Origin: a virus
Direction: 5' to 3' (one strand)
IMG/VR virus record: IMGVR_UViG_3300043543_000369
Location: 1 to 34,380 of that record
DNA: 34,380 nt
This document shows positions 15,441-22,855 of this stretch, in pieces. The notes under the pieces were generated by a model that was not told where the DNA came from, ran no database searches, and worked only from the letters and a program-made list of their open reading frames with translations. The position numbers and the translations under genes were made by a program. The first letter of the stretch is position 1, and the number at the start of each line of letters is the position of its first letter.

Positions 15441-16369
15441 GTGTTCCGCTGGCTGTCCAACCTGTTCGCCGCCGCTAAGCCGGCCCGGCCCGTCCGTGGC
15501 CGCGCGGTGCGGGTGCTCCGCGCCCGCTATGACGCGGCGGTGACCAACGACGACAACCGCCGGCACTGGGCGAACGCGGACGGGCTGTCGGCCAACGCCG
15601 CCAACAGCGCCGAGGTCCGGCGCGTGCTGCGGAACCGGGCGCGGTACGAGGTCGCCAACAACAGCTACGCCCGCGGCATCGTGCTGACCCTGGCCAACGA
15701 CGTGGTCGGCACCGGGCCGCGGCTGCAGTTGCTCACGGACGACCCCGAGGCCAACCGACGGATCGAGCAAGCGTTCGCCGCCTGGTCGAAGGCGGTCGGC
15801 CTGGCCGACAAGCTGCGCACCATGCGGATGGCCCGCGCCCACGACGGGGAAGGGTTCGCCGTCCTGACCAGCAACCCGATGCTGCCCACGCCCGTGCAGC
15901 TCGACCTGCGCCTGGTCGAGGCCGACCAGGTCTGCACCCCGGACTTGTCGGCCCAGGACGCCAACGCCATCGACGGGATCGTCTTCGACGCGGCCGGCAA
16001 CCCGGTCGAGTACCACGTGCTCCGGGAGCACCCGGGCGAGACGAGCCGACGCTACTTCCTCGACTACGACCGGGTGCCGGCCGCGTCGGTGGTCCACTGG
16101 TTCCGGGCCGACCGCCCCGGCCAGGCCCGCGGCATCCCGGACATCACGCCGGCCTTGCCGCTGTTCGCCCAGCTGCGGCGCTTCACCCTGGCGGTCCTCG
16201 CGGCCGCGGAGACGGCCGCCGACTTCGCCGGCATCCTCTACACGGACGCGCCGGCCAACGGCGAGGCCGACGCCGCCGAGCCGTTCGAGCCCATCGAGCT
16301 GGAGCAGCGGGCACTGGTCACCATGCCCGGCGGCTGGAAGATGAGCCAGCTGCAGGCCGAGCAGCCGGC
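15441..16369 (+). pseudogene. Lambda-type phage portal protein, N-terminal part (split by insertion)
   Basis: Codons 1-307 of a lambda B-family portal, starting with GTG. The protein shows RYDAAVTNDDNRRHWANADGLSANAANSAEVRRVLRNRARYEVANN, DVVGTGPRLQL, RYFLDYDRVPAASVVHWFRADRPGQARGIP and ALVTMPGGWKMSQLQAEQPA, all typical of the family. At 16362-16369 it stops matching, and the frame continues through 172 unrelated codons to 16886. The missing C-terminal part lies in the same frame at 32086-32694, where the text resumes QPATTYAEFKREVLNEIARCLNM. Rejoined, the protein is 509 aa, close to the usual length. In this state no functional portal is made, so virion assembly needs excision of the insert. 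Confidence 0.9.
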
Positions 16370-16387
16370 CCGGACAAAGCCGACGTG
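16342..16387. other. attL, left junction of the nested element
   Basis: Portal sequence ends in the shared core CAGCCGGC (16362-16369). Immediately to the right is the element arm GCCCGGACAAAGCCGACGTG (16368-16387), which is an inverted repeat (18/20) of the arm at 32062-32081. The predicted crossover dinucleotide is CA at 16362-16363. Confidence 0.8.
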
Positions 16388-16646
16388 TCTTCCACTCGGC
16401 CACATCCCGACCACTCCGAGAAATCCGCCGACCGATGCGTCATCCGGCGCGCGAACTGGAAAGCTCTTCCGTAGAGGGCCACACGCCGCGGCAGCACAGA
16501 ACGCGAATTCCATCACCGACGTTCGGGCGGTTCCGGTAGCTGAACAAGGGAGGGGCCGCGTCGCCGTCAAAGATCTTCCAGTGCCGCGGACAACTCGATT
16601 CCAGACGGCGTACCTAACAGTTGGGAACATCGGCGGGAGGGGCAGC
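16370..16646 (+). other. Left end of element, no separate gene seen
   Basis: These 277 bp hold the left att arm (to 16387) and then no recognisable feature. The portal frame stays open through them by chance and the translation (LPLGHIPTTPRNPPTDASS and on) resembles no family. A GGGAGGGGC ribosome binding site for the next gene lies at 16635-16643. A promoter may be present but is not recognisable by eye. Confidence 0.4.
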
Positions 16647-16886
16647 ATGAACGATCCGACACCGGACCGGGCCGATACGGCGATGAGCGACACCGTCGCG
16701 GACGCCTGGGCCGAGGTCATCATCAGCATCCACGAGCGGCTCGAGGCCGAGCAGGCTCAACCGAAACCGAACGACGAGGCCACTTCTCCCTCTCGGCCCG
16801 TGGCCCGGGTCGCCGCCGAGCATGAGGCCCCCGGCGGCGACCCCACTTCTCCCACCGACGCTGAGGACCGGCCATGCACCGTCTGA
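16647..16886 (+). CDS. Small acidic protein of the nested element, 79 aa
   Basis: The protein begins MNDPTPDRADTAMSDTVADAWAEVIISIHERLEAEQAQPKPNDEAT, with a helical segment (about 16-38) and then a Pro/Ala/Glu-rich tail. GGGAGGGGC lies 5 bases before the ATG. It happens to be in the same frame as the truncated portal, so a run-on fusion could be made from the phage side. No family is recognised. Being the first gene at the element edge it could be a directionality factor or regulator, but nothing in the sequence proves this. Confidence 0.5.
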   Translation: MNDPTPDRADTAMSDTVADAWAEVIISIHERLEAEQAQPKPNDEATSPSRPVARVAAEHEAPGGDPTSPTDAEDRPCTV

Positions 16887-16941
16887 GCATCCGCGTCCGA
16901 TCCGCACACCCGATCTGACCCATGCACAACCCGGAGGCCCC

Positions 16942-19035
16942 ATGAGCCATCGCGACATGGCCGTGGCGAGGCTGCGCGCCGGACTGTGCGTGCTGCCCGC
17001 CCGGACCGACAGCAAGCGGCCCGCCCTGGCCGGCTGGAAGGAGTTCCAGAACCGTCTGCCCGACGAGACCGAGATCGCCACCTGGTTCGCCGACGCGCAG
17101 GCGATGTGCATCGTCGCCGGGGCGGTGTCCGGGAACCTGGAGATGCTCGACTTCGACGCTGGTGGCACAGCGTTCGACGCCTGGGCCGACCTGGTGCGGA
17201 GCGAATCGCCGGACCTGTTCGACCGGCTGGTGAGCGAGCGGTCGCCCTCGGGCGGGCAGCACGTCATCTACCGCTGCCAGGACGGCGTGTCCGCGAACCT
17301 CAAGCTCGCCCAGCGGAGGGTGGTCGTGACGTCCGGCGAGCCCGTCGAAATGCACGGCAAGACCTACGTTCCGCGCCGGGTCGGGGACCAGTTCGAGGTG
17401 CTGCTGACGCTGATCGAGACGCGCGGCGAAGGCGGGCTGTTCCTGTGCCACCCGACCGCCGGGTACGAGATGCTCCAGGGCGACCTCGCTGACGTTCCCA
17501 TGATCGATGCTACCGAGCGGGAACTGCTGCTCCGTGCGGCCTGGTCGCTGGATGAACTGCCGCCGACCGTGGCCGAGGATCTCGTCCCGTCCGATCCGTG
17601 CGGCCGACCCGGCGACGACTTCAACGAGCGCGGCGATGTCCGCGCTCTGCTGGAGCGGCACGGCTGGGTGCGGGTCCGTCCTGGAGAGAACGAGTACTGG
17701 CGCAGGCCCGGCAAGGACGCCGGCTGGAGCGCGACGCTGAAGGCCGGGGTCTTCTACGTGTTCAGCGCGAACGCCGCCCCGTTCGAGCCGAACCGCGGCT
17801 ACTCGCCGTTCGGCGTGTTCGCCCGCCTGGAATACGGCGGCGACTTCCGCGCCGCTGCCGCCGCGCTCCGCTCGCTGGGTTTCGGTCAGGCACCAACACA
17901 GCCCAACACCAACGGCGTCGATGTGTCCCGTTTGGTGAAACCACCGTCACGCCGCAATCGGCTGTCCGCCCGGAGGGTCTCGACCGTGGATCGCGAACAA
18001 CTGGACTGGCTCTGGCCCGGCCGCATCCCGCTGGGCAAGCTCACCCTCCTGGCCGGCGACCCCGGCCTTGGCAAGTCGCTCGTCACGCTCGACATCGCCG
18101 CCCGCGTCTCGACCGGCCGCCCCTGGCCCGACTGCCCGCTGATGCCGCAGCCGGTCGGCGAGGTGCTGCTGTTCAACAGCGAGGACGGGCTGGAAGACAC
18201 GACCGCGCCGAGGCTCGACAAGGCCGGGGCTGACGACACCAAGATCATCGCCGTCGAGGGCGTCGAGGTGTTCGCCGGCGGGGACAAGCCGACGCGGGTG
18301 TACTTCTCGCTCGAACACCACCTGCCGCAGTTGGAGGAGGCCCTGGCCGAATGGCCCGACGTACGGCTGATCGTAATCGACCCAATCAGCGCGTACTGCG
18401 GCCAGACCGACAGCCACAAGAACGCCGAAGTCCGAGCCTTGCTCGCCCCCCTGGCCGACCTCGCCGGCCGGTCCCACGCGGCAATCGTAGCCGTAACGCA
18501 CCTGAACAAGACCGGCGGACCGAAGGCGGTTTACCGAGCCATGGGCAGCCTCGCGTTCGCGGCGGCGTCGCGGGCGGTGTGGGCGGTGGTGCAAAACCCC
18601 GACGACCGACACCGCCGGCTGTTCCTGCCGGCCAAGCTGAACCTGGCCCACGACCCGCTCGGCCTGGCGTACCGGGTCGAGGACGGCCGAATCGCTTGGG
18701 AGCCCGATCCGGTGGCGATGCACGCCGACGACGCCTTCCGCGCCGAGGCCGCAGGACCAATCAAGGCCGACCGTCCGAGTCAGCGTGACGAGGCCGAAGG
18801 TTGGCTGCGCGAGTTTCTCGCTGCCGGTCCCAGGCCATCGAAGGAGGTGTCCGAGTACGGCCAGGAGGCCGGGTTCACACTGATCACCTTGCGGCGAGCG
18901 TTCAAGGCGATGGGCGGCAAGCCGACCAAGGGTGACTTCGCCGGCGGCTGGCAGTGGGCGTTGCCCGGCGAAGGTGATCAGCAAGGTGATCAGCCGCCGC
19001 TACCGTTGGGTGATGATCACCTTCGGGACGAGTGA
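16942..19035 (+). CDS. Prim-pol fused to RepA-like hexameric ATPase (element replication protein)
   Basis: A 697-aa protein; ATG 16942 follows GGAGGCCCC. Residues 1-180 form a prim-pol domain: LPARTDSKRPALAGWKEFQ, MLDFDAGG with D70 and D72, and SPSGGQHVIYR with H108. The middle (about 220-315) is a helical linker. From about 350 there is a RepA/AAA_25-type helicase: Walker A GDPGLGKS (373-380), FNSEDG (412-417), Walker B LIVIDPISAY with D481, and VTHLNKTGG (519-527). The C-terminus is a small winged-helix-like region, and its last about 20 codons are made of the iteron-like repeats. This arrangement is typical of plasmid and satellite replicases, and differs from the phage primase at 4173. 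Confidence 0.82.
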   Translation: MSHRDMAVARLRAGLCVLPARTDSKRPALAGWKEFQNRLPDETEIATWFADAQAMCIVAGAVSGNLEMLDFDAGGTAFDAWADLVRSESPDLFDRLVSERSPSGGQHVIYRCQDGVSANLKLAQRRVVVTSGEPVEMHGKTYVPRRVGDQFEVLLTLIETRGEGGLFLCHPTAGYEMLQGDLADVPMIDATERELLLRAAWSLDELPPTVAEDLVPSDPCGRPGDDFNERGDVRALLERHGWVRVRPGENEYWRRPGKDAGWSATLKAGVFYVFSANAAPFEPNRGYSPFGVFARLEYGGDFRAAAAALRSLGFGQAPTQPNTNGVDVSRLVKPPSRRNRLSARRVSTVDREQLDWLWPGRIPLGKLTLLAGDPGLGKSLVTLDIAARVSTGRPWPDCPLMPQPVGEVLLFNSEDGLEDTTAPRLDKAGADDTKIIAVEGVEVFAGGDKPTRVYFSLEHHLPQLEEALAEWPDVRLIVIDPISAYCGQTDSHKNAEVRALLAPLADLAGRSHAAIVAVTHLNKTGGPKAVYRAMGSLAFAAASRAVWAVVQNPDDRHRRLFLPAKLNLAHDPLGLAYRVEDGRIAWEPDPVAMHADDAFRAEAAGPIKADRPSQRDEAEGWLREFLAAGPRPSKEVSEYGQEAGFTLITLRRAFKAMGGKPTKGDFAGGWQWALPGEGDQQGDQPPLPLGDDHLRDE

Positions 19036-19243
19036 TCATCTTCGCAAGGCACACCCGAGGGCGACCCAAGGTGATCAACCAAGATGCACACCAGCCCTGA
19101 CCGTTGAGAGGTGATCATCTTCGGGTTCGATGATCATCTTCGCGGGTAGCGCACGGGCATCGCCACCGAAGGTGATCACACCCGTCGAAGGTGATCACCT
19201 CCAGAGTGACAGGGAGCCTGAACATCTTGGCTGATCATCTTCG
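18969..19243. repeat. Iteron-like array, ten TGATCA-centred repeats (putative origin)
   Basis: The unit CGAAGGTGATCA or its complement TGATCAYCTTCG occurs ten times. Plus-orientation copies start at 18969, 18983 (lacking CG), 19068 (lacking CG), 19167 and 19186; reverse copies start at 19014, 19033, 19112, 19131 and 19232. The array overlaps the last 67 bases of the replicase gene and the 200 bp after it. Clustered repeats next to a replication gene are the hallmark of iteron origins, so this is probably the element's origin or a replicase autoregulatory site. Spacing is irregular (mostly 14-54 bp between starts). Confidence 0.65.
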
Positions 19244-19433
19244 CGATGGCGGCGTAGGTACTTGGAAAAACCGGCTCAAACCGGGACGCCCGCGGGAACA
19301 GCCGCAATGGGAAGCAGACTCTTCCTGTGACACGCCGAGCCTGTCCGGTTCTGCCCGAAGTCGCTGTGACGCGCGAGCTTGCCACGATTCCTACCCCTGT
19401 CCGGTTTTTGGCCGCAACACGAACGGAGAAGCG
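19244..19433. promoter_or_regulatory. Leader region of the winged-helix/HExxH operon
   Basis: Together with the iterons this makes a 398-bp gap without a gene. CCTGTCCGGTT occurs twice (19340-19350 and 19396-19406), 56 bp apart. Sequence at 19288-19345 (GCGGGAACAGCCGC, then AAGCAGA and CCTGT) resembles 6478-6518 before the phage Dam gene. GAACGGAGAAGCG supplies the RBS for the ATG at 19434. These are candidate control sequences; no -35/-10 pair is convincing. Confidence 0.4.
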
Positions 19434-20201
19434 ATGGAACTGACCGACGACATCCTGCTGGCGATCCTGGCGGCGACCGACGCGCTGTTCATCCCCGACC
19501 GCGACCCGTGCGATCACAACCGCCACGCCGTCCTCTACGAGCGGCGGCGCGACTTTCCCGACGCGGGCATCCCCTGGGCGTCCGAGAAGGCGATGCCCGG
19601 CCTCGACGAGACCGGCCGCAAGCAGGTCCAGCGGGCGCTGGAAGGCCTCGTCGGGCAAGGGCTGGTCGATGCCCTGCGGCCCAAGGGGGCCAAGACGGTC
19701 GGCGTCCGCCTCACCGACGCCGGCGAGGCGCGGGTCCGGGCGATGTGTGGGCTGCCGCTCTTTGAAGGAGCCCAGGCGGCGGTCGATCACCTGGTCCGCC
19801 TGATCGAAGACGACTCGGCCTGCGTGTACATGGGACGCATCTGGACGCCGGAAACCGCCCTGGCCGGCGTCCCCTGGGGCGACGACGAGCGGCGGCACAA
19901 ATTCGTAGAAGTCGAAGAACGGCTGCTGCCGGCCCTGGTCCGCGGGCTGGTCGTGAGCAATTGCACCGTGCGCGGCCACTGCTGGTACTCGCTCAACGTC
20001 TTGCAGCCGACGTTGCCGCCGGTGCCGGCCGACGGGCCGTCCCGGCTCGAACTGGCGCGGGGACAGTACTACGGCCGGGTCAAGCACGAGATGGCCGACC
20101 TCCGCCTGGCCGAACCGCTCAACGCCCGCGAGATCGGCGACATCCCCATGCCGGTCTGCCCGCTCCCGGCGCGCACGACGGGCGCGACCGAACCAAAGTG
20201 A
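19434..20201 (+). CDS. Winged-helix-like protein of unknown function, 255 aa
   Basis: The protein begins MELTDDILLAILAATDALFIPDRDPCDHNRH. Residues about 60-105 (GRKQVQRALEGLVGQGLVDALRPKGAKTVGVRLTDAGEARV) have the helix-helix-wing layout of a winged helix-turn-helix. The rest (VYMGRIWTPETALAGVPWGDDERRHKFVEVEERLLPALVRGLVV, CWYSLN) matches no family known to me. The start at 19434 is preferred because GGAG lies upstream; the frame is open back to 19191 through the iterons. It may bind DNA near the origin and regulate the operon that follows. Confidence 0.6.
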   Translation: MELTDDILLAILAATDALFIPDRDPCDHNRHAVLYERRRDFPDAGIPWASEKAMPGLDETGRKQVQRALEGLVGQGLVDALRPKGAKTVGVRLTDAGEARVRAMCGLPLFEGAQAAVDHLVRLIEDDSACVYMGRIWTPETALAGVPWGDDERRHKFVEVEERLLPALVRGLVVSNCTVRGHCWYSLNVLQPTLPPVPADGPSRLELARGQYYGRVKHEMADLRLAEPLNAREIGDIPMPVCPLPARTTGATEPK

Positions 20202-20238
20202 TGCCCGCTGAACTTCACCGCACCCGAGGAGGAAGACC

Positions 20239-21087
20239 GTGAAATTGACCCTCGCACCCAACGCGGTGCAGATCGAACCGGGCGAACACGCGGCACCCGG
20301 TGGCCCGCCAACGCCGACCGCACCCGTCGTCGCCCGGACGCCGCCGGTCGCGTTCCTGGCGAACGTGGCCCAACCGGTGGCCGCCCTGTGCCACAAGGCG
20401 GTGGCCCTGTGCCGCCGGATCGCCCCGCTCGACCTCGCCGGCTTGCCGATCTACATCGTGCCGCAGAGCGCCATCGCCGCCCAGTTCGGCGACGCCGCAT
20501 CGACCTACGGCTACACGATGCAGTGGCTCGACTGGGTGCTCCACGATCCGATCGGCACCGCCTGGCAGGGCCGCGGCCCGTGCATCGTCGTCAACGACCT
20601 GGCGATGACGCAAGACCTCGGCCCCGACATCGAGGTCGCGTTCCTGGCCACCGTGATCCACGAACTGGCCCACGTCTTCGAACGCGACATGCGCTACGAC
20701 GCGCGGCCCGACATATCGGCGGACCGGTTGGTGTTCGAGCGGTTGAAGCTGGCCCACGACGTCGAGCAGCCGGTGCCGGCGTGTGAGCGGGTGCGGACCT
20801 ACCACCAGCACGACCAGCGGTTCATCCGGGCCGTGCTCCACCTGCGGCACCGGGCCGAGCGATGCGGGGCGATGCTGGTCGCTGCCATGCTCTTCAACGA
20901 CGGCCCCGCCGTGTACGTCACGCCCTTCGACTACCTGCTCGCCCTCCAGAACGAGCCCGAACGCCGGATCGACGCCGGCATCCGCGAGATTCTGGCCAGC
21001 CCGGTCCCGCCGGCCTTCGCCCGGCTGTGGGCCGTCGAACTGGAACTCCTGACCCGCCTCGCCCATTCCCCGAAGGAGACGACGTGA
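20239..21087 (+). CDS. Predicted zinc metallopeptidase-like protein (HExxH)
   Basis: A 282-aa protein with HELAHVFERDM, in which H141-E142 and H145 form an HExxH zinc site, preceded by a hydrophobic helix (EVAFLATVI). A possible third ligand lies in the stretch HLRHRAERCGAMLVAAMLF about 70 residues later. No signal peptide is seen, so it should act inside the cell. The protein is not recognised beyond the motif. GAGGAGG precedes the ATG at 20239. Its stop overlaps the coiled-coil gene (TGATG), so the two products are probably partners. Confidence 0.6.
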   Translation: MKLTLAPNAVQIEPGEHAAPGGPPTPTAPVVARTPPVAFLANVAQPVAALCHKAVALCRRIAPLDLAGLPIYIVPQSAIAAQFGDAASTYGYTMQWLDWVLHDPIGTAWQGRGPCIVVNDLAMTQDLGPDIEVAFLATVIHELAHVFERDMRYDARPDISADRLVFERLKLAHDVEQPVPACERVRTYHQHDQRFIRAVLHLRHRAERCGAMLVAAMLFNDGPAVYVTPFDYLLALQNEPERRIDAGIREILASPVPPAFARLWAVELELLTRLAHSPKETT

Positions 21088-21794
21088 TGAACCTGACATC
21101 CCTGTTCGACAAGATCGCCGGCCGGCAGCGGCAGCGCGAGCAAGCCCGCATCGACGACTTCCGCGGCCTGGTCCGGGCCATCGCGGAGGGCCAGGAGCCG
21201 GACACCGACCGCGTCGATGCTGTCCTTCACGACGCAGGCAAAACGCTCGACGACCTGCGGTCGGCGGTCGAATTGCGGCAGAAGCGGATGGCCATGAAGG
21301 CCCAACTCGACACCGTCCCCCAACGGGAGGCCGAGAAAGCCGAGATCGAGAAGAAGATCGCCAAGGCGACCGAGATCCTCAACGCCGCCGAGGCCAAGTA
21401 CGCCGAGACGACCAACCCGCTCCGCTGGCGACTGGAGGCGATCAAGAGCGACATTCAGCAGACGTGGAGCGTACCCCAGTCGCTGGTGGAATCGTGCCCG
21501 TACCCCGAGCTGGTCGAACGCGCCCGGCGGATCGAGAAGGCCAGGGTGGAGGCGCACGACGAGGCGACCCGACTGCGCCGGCAGATCGAAGAGCACCTCA
21601 TGGCGATCCGCGAGTACAAGTCCCAGGCCGAGAACTCCTCCTACCGGCCGCACCAGCAGGAGTACCTCGACCGTGCCAAGCACCGCGAGAATCGGTTGGC
21701 CGAGACGCAGTCGAAGCTGACGGAAACGCTCAAGCGAATCGAGGAACTGGAGAAGCAGGGAGCCGCGATCCGCGACGAGATGCTCGTGCCGTGA
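21087..21794 (+). CDS. Coiled-coil protein, partner of the HExxH protein
   Basis: A 235-aa protein beginning MNLTSLFDKIAGRQRQREQARIDDFRGLVRAI. Two long heptad-rich stretches are visible: about 50-105 (KTLDDLRSAVELRQKRMAMKA, EIEKKIAKATEILNAAEAKY) and about 145-230 (ERARRIEKARVEAHDEATRLRRQIEEHL, NRLAETQSKLTETLKRIEELEKQ). The sequence resembles small phage and plasmid coiled-coil proteins but no specific family. The start is translationally coupled to the upstream stop. A perfect hairpin at 21867-21897 probably ends the transcript. Confidence 0.6.
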   Translation: MNLTSLFDKIAGRQRQREQARIDDFRGLVRAIAEGQEPDTDRVDAVLHDAGKTLDDLRSAVELRQKRMAMKAQLDTVPQREAEKAEIEKKIAKATEILNAAEAKYAETTNPLRWRLEAIKSDIQQTWSVPQSLVESCPYPELVERARRIEKARVEAHDEATRLRRQIEEHLMAIREYKSQAENSSYRPHQQEYLDRAKHRENRLAETQSKLTETLKRIEELEKQGAAIRDEMLVP

Positions 21795-22194
21795 TCCGTG
21801 GCCGCGATGGTCAACCGGGCGGCTCGCCCCGTCCGCGATGGTCTTTGACAACTCGGTGCATGACGTGAGCCGCCGGGGCATCGCGCCCCGGCGGCTCGGT
21901 GCCAAGCCGCCTTCCGGTCCCCGGTCTCCGGGGTAAAGCGGGCGAGCGAGCGGTACTCGAAACCAGGATCCCTGTGCTCACCGGCCACAGGGCCAAACGG
22001 CCGTCCAAGGAGATGCGAGGAACGTGCTCACCGTAGCTGACCGCACTTCTGTGGGCCGGGAACCGATTTGGGGATAACCGCCAACCGCTCCGACCCTGCG
22101 AATCACCTGCCGTCGAAGCCGTTCGCCCGCGGACAACGTTTATGCACATGAAGACCTTCGTATCCCGCCTCGTCCCCTGGTGAACAACTCGTCT
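21795..22194. other. Noncoding region between convergent operons
   Basis: This 400-bp gap holds a strong hairpin (21867-21897). CCGCGATGGTC appears twice around 21803 and 21833, and TTTGACAACTCGG sits just before the hairpin. No frame has coding character and no tRNA-like fold was seen. A small RNA ending at the hairpin is possible but unsupported. Confidence 0.4.
21867..21897. terminator. Perfect 13-bp hairpin, probable terminator
   Basis: GAGCCGCCGGGGC (21867-21879) pairs perfectly with GCCCCGGCGGCTC (21885-21897) across the 5-base loop ATCGC. It lies 72 bases after the coiled-coil gene stop and before the convergent gene ending at 22195. No T-run follows, so it may act in both directions or with Rho. 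Confidence 0.6.
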
Positions 22195-22704
22195 TCACCG
22201 ACAGTCCGCGACGATTCCCATGCTCCGAGCCTGAGCTTCCGAAAACACCGTCAGCCACTGCCGTAAGTAGCGCTCGGTATGAGCGGGGCACGCTGGCTCA
22301 ATCTCGGCAGCCAGCCAACCCAAGTCGAGTTGCCCCGCCGCTACCAACGCCGCAGCGACTCCCGCCGGTGATACTGACCCGAAATAGTAGCTACCGGGGA
22401 TAGACCGCAATCCTAGTTCGTCCAAGCCGACTAAGTCAGAAGATGCCACCAGTGGAAACACTACGCGGATCAGTTCGGCCACGGAGCCGCCGACCTCATC
22501 AGCCACAGACGCCAGCGATTCCCCGACCTCCATGAGTTCGGTGGCACTATTGCTGTGCCAGCAGGCCAAGTCGTAACCCCACACCAACCGGCCCTCGGGC
22601 GGCTCTTTCAACGCCGCGATACGATCCAGGGCCGCGACGCGCGCGGCTGGATCGGGCAGACCCGCGAGCCACTCCCAGTTCACCAGACCGATGCCGACCT
22701 GCAT
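22195..22704 (-). CDS. Candidate immunity protein for the upstream polymorphic toxin
   Basis: A 169-aa protein beginning MQVGIGLVNWEWLAGLPDPAARVAALDRIAALKEPPEGRLVWGYDLACWHSN and ending TVFSEAQARSMGIVADCR. It is an acidic, cytosolic-looking protein with no signal peptide. AAAAGGTGTC precedes the ATG. It lies 151 bp downstream of the toxin-like gene on the same strand, where an immunity gene is expected, and its base composition is lower in GC than that of neighbouring genes. No sequence family is recognised; the role rests on position, size and context alone. Confidence 0.5.
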   Translation of the reverse strand: MQVGIGLVNWEWLAGLPDPAARVAALDRIAALKEPPEGRLVWGYDLACWHSNSATELMEVGESLASVADEVGGSVAELIRVVFPLVASSDLVGLDELGLRSIPGSYYFGSVSPAGVAAALVAAGQLDLGWLAAEIEPACPAHTERYLRQWLTVFSEAQARSMGIVADCR

Positions 22705-22855
22705 GACACCTTTTCCCGTGCTATCGAACCAAGAAATTCAAATTGGCTACAGGCTCAAGCTACTGGAGGCGTATCGATCATCATGCACCTTAAGCATCCA
22801 ACCGCCGCTCAGTCATCGTCATCGCTGGCCAGCGTTCGGATTGAACGGTGATCAT

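Noticed and set aside
15441-16886. Portal gene as a complete 481-aa protein
   Set aside because: The last 172 codons have no portal similarity, and the missing conserved C-terminal portal segment is found in frame at 32086.
18969-19243. CRISPR array
   Set aside because: The units are 12 bp, occur in both orientations and have irregular spacing, which is typical of binding sites and not of CRISPR repeats.
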